From Streptomyces coeruleorubidus (lineage in GTDB: Bacteria; Actinomycetota; Actinomycetes; Streptomycetales; Streptomycetaceae), in NCBI RefSeq assembly GCF_028885415.1, contig NZ_CP118527.1:1178001-1242000 (forward strand): DNA of 64,000 bases, written 5' to 3'. The notes under the pieces were generated by a model. It did no database searches. It saw only the letters and a list, made by a program, of their open reading frames with translations, and was not told the origin of the DNA. This document shows, one piece after another, positions 63,017 through 64,000 of the stretch (its first letter is position 1; each line of letters opens with the position of its first letter). The translations under genes and the position numbers were made by a program.

Positions 63017-63132
63017 AACACCGCGAGGTTCAGGGTCGACGCCGACCGGGCCGGCCTGCACGCGCTGCGCATCCGCTGCTCCAACCCCGAACAGGCCGAG
63101 GCCACGCACTACAACCCGGACCCACTGATGGA
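63017..63132 (+). pseudogene. Remnant of a carbohydrate-binding (CBM35-like) domain
   Basis: In an otherwise low-quality stretch (62768-63217) one frame reads ARFRVDADRAGLHALRIRCS, then NPEQAEATHYNPDPLMD. This resembles the start of beta-sandwich carbohydrate-binding modules in actinobacterial glycosidases (RFRVDADRAGRYALTIRYSN type). No start or remaining enzyme is present. Given the neighbours, it may be the relic of another hemicellulase. Confidence 0.4.
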
Positions 63133-63217
63133 CGCTCCCTCGTTCTCGTCTCCGCGAGCACCCCTGGTGCCGTTGAAGCGCTCGGCCCGTCGAGTGACGC
63201 ACTCGGGAGAGGGGCGG

Positions 63218-64000
63218 CTACGAGTTCGATGACACCAGCCGCGTACGAACGAGCGCTCGCAGCATCGCGGCGCCCGCCCCCACCGCTGCGAGGTGCAGGA
63301 CTGCCGCGAGCGCGAGGTTTTCCGGCAGGGCCGCATCGGCCGGTTGCGCGACTGCCAGGTACAGGGTGAACGGAAGCTTCCAGCCGCTCCAGGCGAACAA
63401 CGAGCCCGAGCCGAGCCAGCCGAGCACCATCGGGCCCCACCGAGGGACTCGTGCGGGCCGGCCTCGGACGGCAGCCCAGGTGGCGGCGGACGCCACGAAC
63501 GCCCAAAGCCCGAAGACTCCGGAGAGCACATGCCAAGCGAGGTCCCGCTCGCCGCGGTGGGCGACACCTGCGGTGCCGCCCACCGCCCAGTACAGCCAGA
63601 CGAGACCGACTGCGGCGCCGACCACGGCCATCCATGGCAGTGCCGTTGGCGAGCCCTCCCCACTGTCCCCGAGCCGGCCCGCGAACGCGTCCGGCCAGCG
63701 CCGCCGCAAGTACGTGGGCAGCGCGATGGCCAGACCCAGTCCCATGCCTACAAAGCCGATCTGAACCAGCGCGGCCTCCCAGACCGGCATCGACGGGCCG
63801 GCGTCACTCCGGCTCTTCGGATTGCCATCCGCCGAGCCCGGCAGCGAACTGAGAACGGCGTACGGCAACACCGGGACGAGGAATCCCGTCCCAACCCAAG
63901 CGCAGAGAGCCAACGGCGCTCCCGGTATACGCATCCCCCACGGACGCACCAGCGCGAGCGCCACCGCGATTCCGATCCCTGCCATACCGATCGTTGCGCT
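63218..64000 (-). CDS. Integral membrane protein of unknown function, 5-prime end outside the window
   Basis: At least 255 residues are visible, with about six hydrophobic segments (IGIAVALALVRPWG, APLALCAWVGTGFLVPVLPY, ALVQIGFVGMGLGLAIALPT, WMAVVGAAVGLVWLYWAVGG, HVLSGVFGLWAFVASAATWA and a C-terminal ALAAVLHLAAVGAGAAML). A loop GERDLAWHVLSGVF lies between two of them. An ATG exists at 63985, but the frame is open to the window edge with more hydrophobic residues (SATIG), so the true start is probably upstream. No transporter or enzyme motif was recognised. It is convergent with the GH62 side. Confidence 0.6.
   Translation of the reverse strand, partial: SATIGMAGIGIAVALALVRPWGMRIPGAPLALCAWVGTGFLVPVLPYAVLSSLPGSADGNPKSRSDAGPSMPVWEAALVQIGFVGMGLGLAIALPTYLRRRWPDAFAGRLGDSGEGSPTALPWMAVVGAAVGLVWLYWAVGGTAGVAHRGERDLAWHVLSGVFGLWAFVASAATWAAVRGRPARVPRWGPMVLGWLGSGSLFAWSGWKLPFTLYLAVAQPADAALPENLALAAVLHLAAVGAGAAMLRALVRTRLVSSNS

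Overview
This window is high-GC actinobacterial DNA, almost certainly from a Streptomyces chromosome. Third codon positions are nearly all G or C, Shine-Dalgarno sites are purine-rich, and many neighbouring genes overlap by ATGA or TGATG. The gene set is also typical of the genus: a xylanase matching S. lividans XlnA, ricin-type lectin modules, a Tat-exported glycosidase and DUF5997. No rRNA, tRNA or CRISPR array was seen.

Layout. (1) 1-8709: the end of a probable sirohydrochlorin-chelatase-like gene, a degenerate tandem repeat, a FUSC-type membrane protein, an Lrp/AsnC regulator, a HAD phosphatase, a Tat-exported GH127 beta-L-arabinofuranosidase with a LamG insertion, a DUF4142 protein, a LysR-type sensor domain without a DNA-binding domain, and DUF5997. 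(2) 8752-14293: a sugar-acid operon with a lipoprotein-type binding protein, two ABC permeases, 5-dehydro-4-deoxyglucarate dehydratase and glucarate dehydratase. (3) 14301-44303, minus strand: a contractile injection system (CIS/eCIS) locus of about 30 kb with tightly coupled genes. From the promoter end it encodes sheath, tube, a gp51-like chaperone, a frameshifted small protein, a DUF4255 cap, an AAA+ ATPase, a 106-aa protein, a 2288-aa DUF4157 protein ending in an HNH-like nuclease domain, a SUKH-type immunity protein, two hub/LysM proteins, a gpD-like hub, a gpV-like spike, a PAAR-like tip, gp25, two large gpJ-like baseplate proteins, a gpI-like protein with a beta-helix-like part, DUF6519 and an endolysin-like amidase.

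(4) 45012-48982: two small hypothetical genes, a GAF-domain activator and the aldehyde dehydrogenase next to it. (5) About 48930-57333: a segment that looks like a decayed integrated element. It is flanked by two versions of the aldehyde dehydrogenase 3-prime end and carries paired CGGACCA direct repeats near both ends. It holds a Ku remnant, a zinc-ribbon/GIY-YIG gene broken by TGA, a PD-(D/E)xK-like protein, a lysyl-oxidase-like protein, a broken carboxylesterase and a DEAD-box helicase. (6) 57426-64000: an enoyl-CoA hydratase remnant, then an arabinoxylan-degrading group (GH10 xylanase plus esterase, divergent from a GH62 arabinofuranosidase), a carbohydrate-binding remnant and a partial membrane protein.

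The most interesting system is in the CIS locus. A very large protein combines an N-terminal DUF4157 domain (known to be associated with eCIS cargo), a long low-complexity linker, about 350 residues of tape-measure-like helices, and a C-terminal HNH-like nuclease. It is immediately followed, with a 4-bp overlap, by a SUKH-type immunity gene. The nuclease tip and the immunity gene are visibly less GC-rich than their surroundings, as expected for an exchangeable toxin/immunity cassette. No separate tape-measure or tail-fibre gene is visible, so this protein may be cargo and length ruler at once; that is inference. All calls come from reading the sequence; no database search was run.
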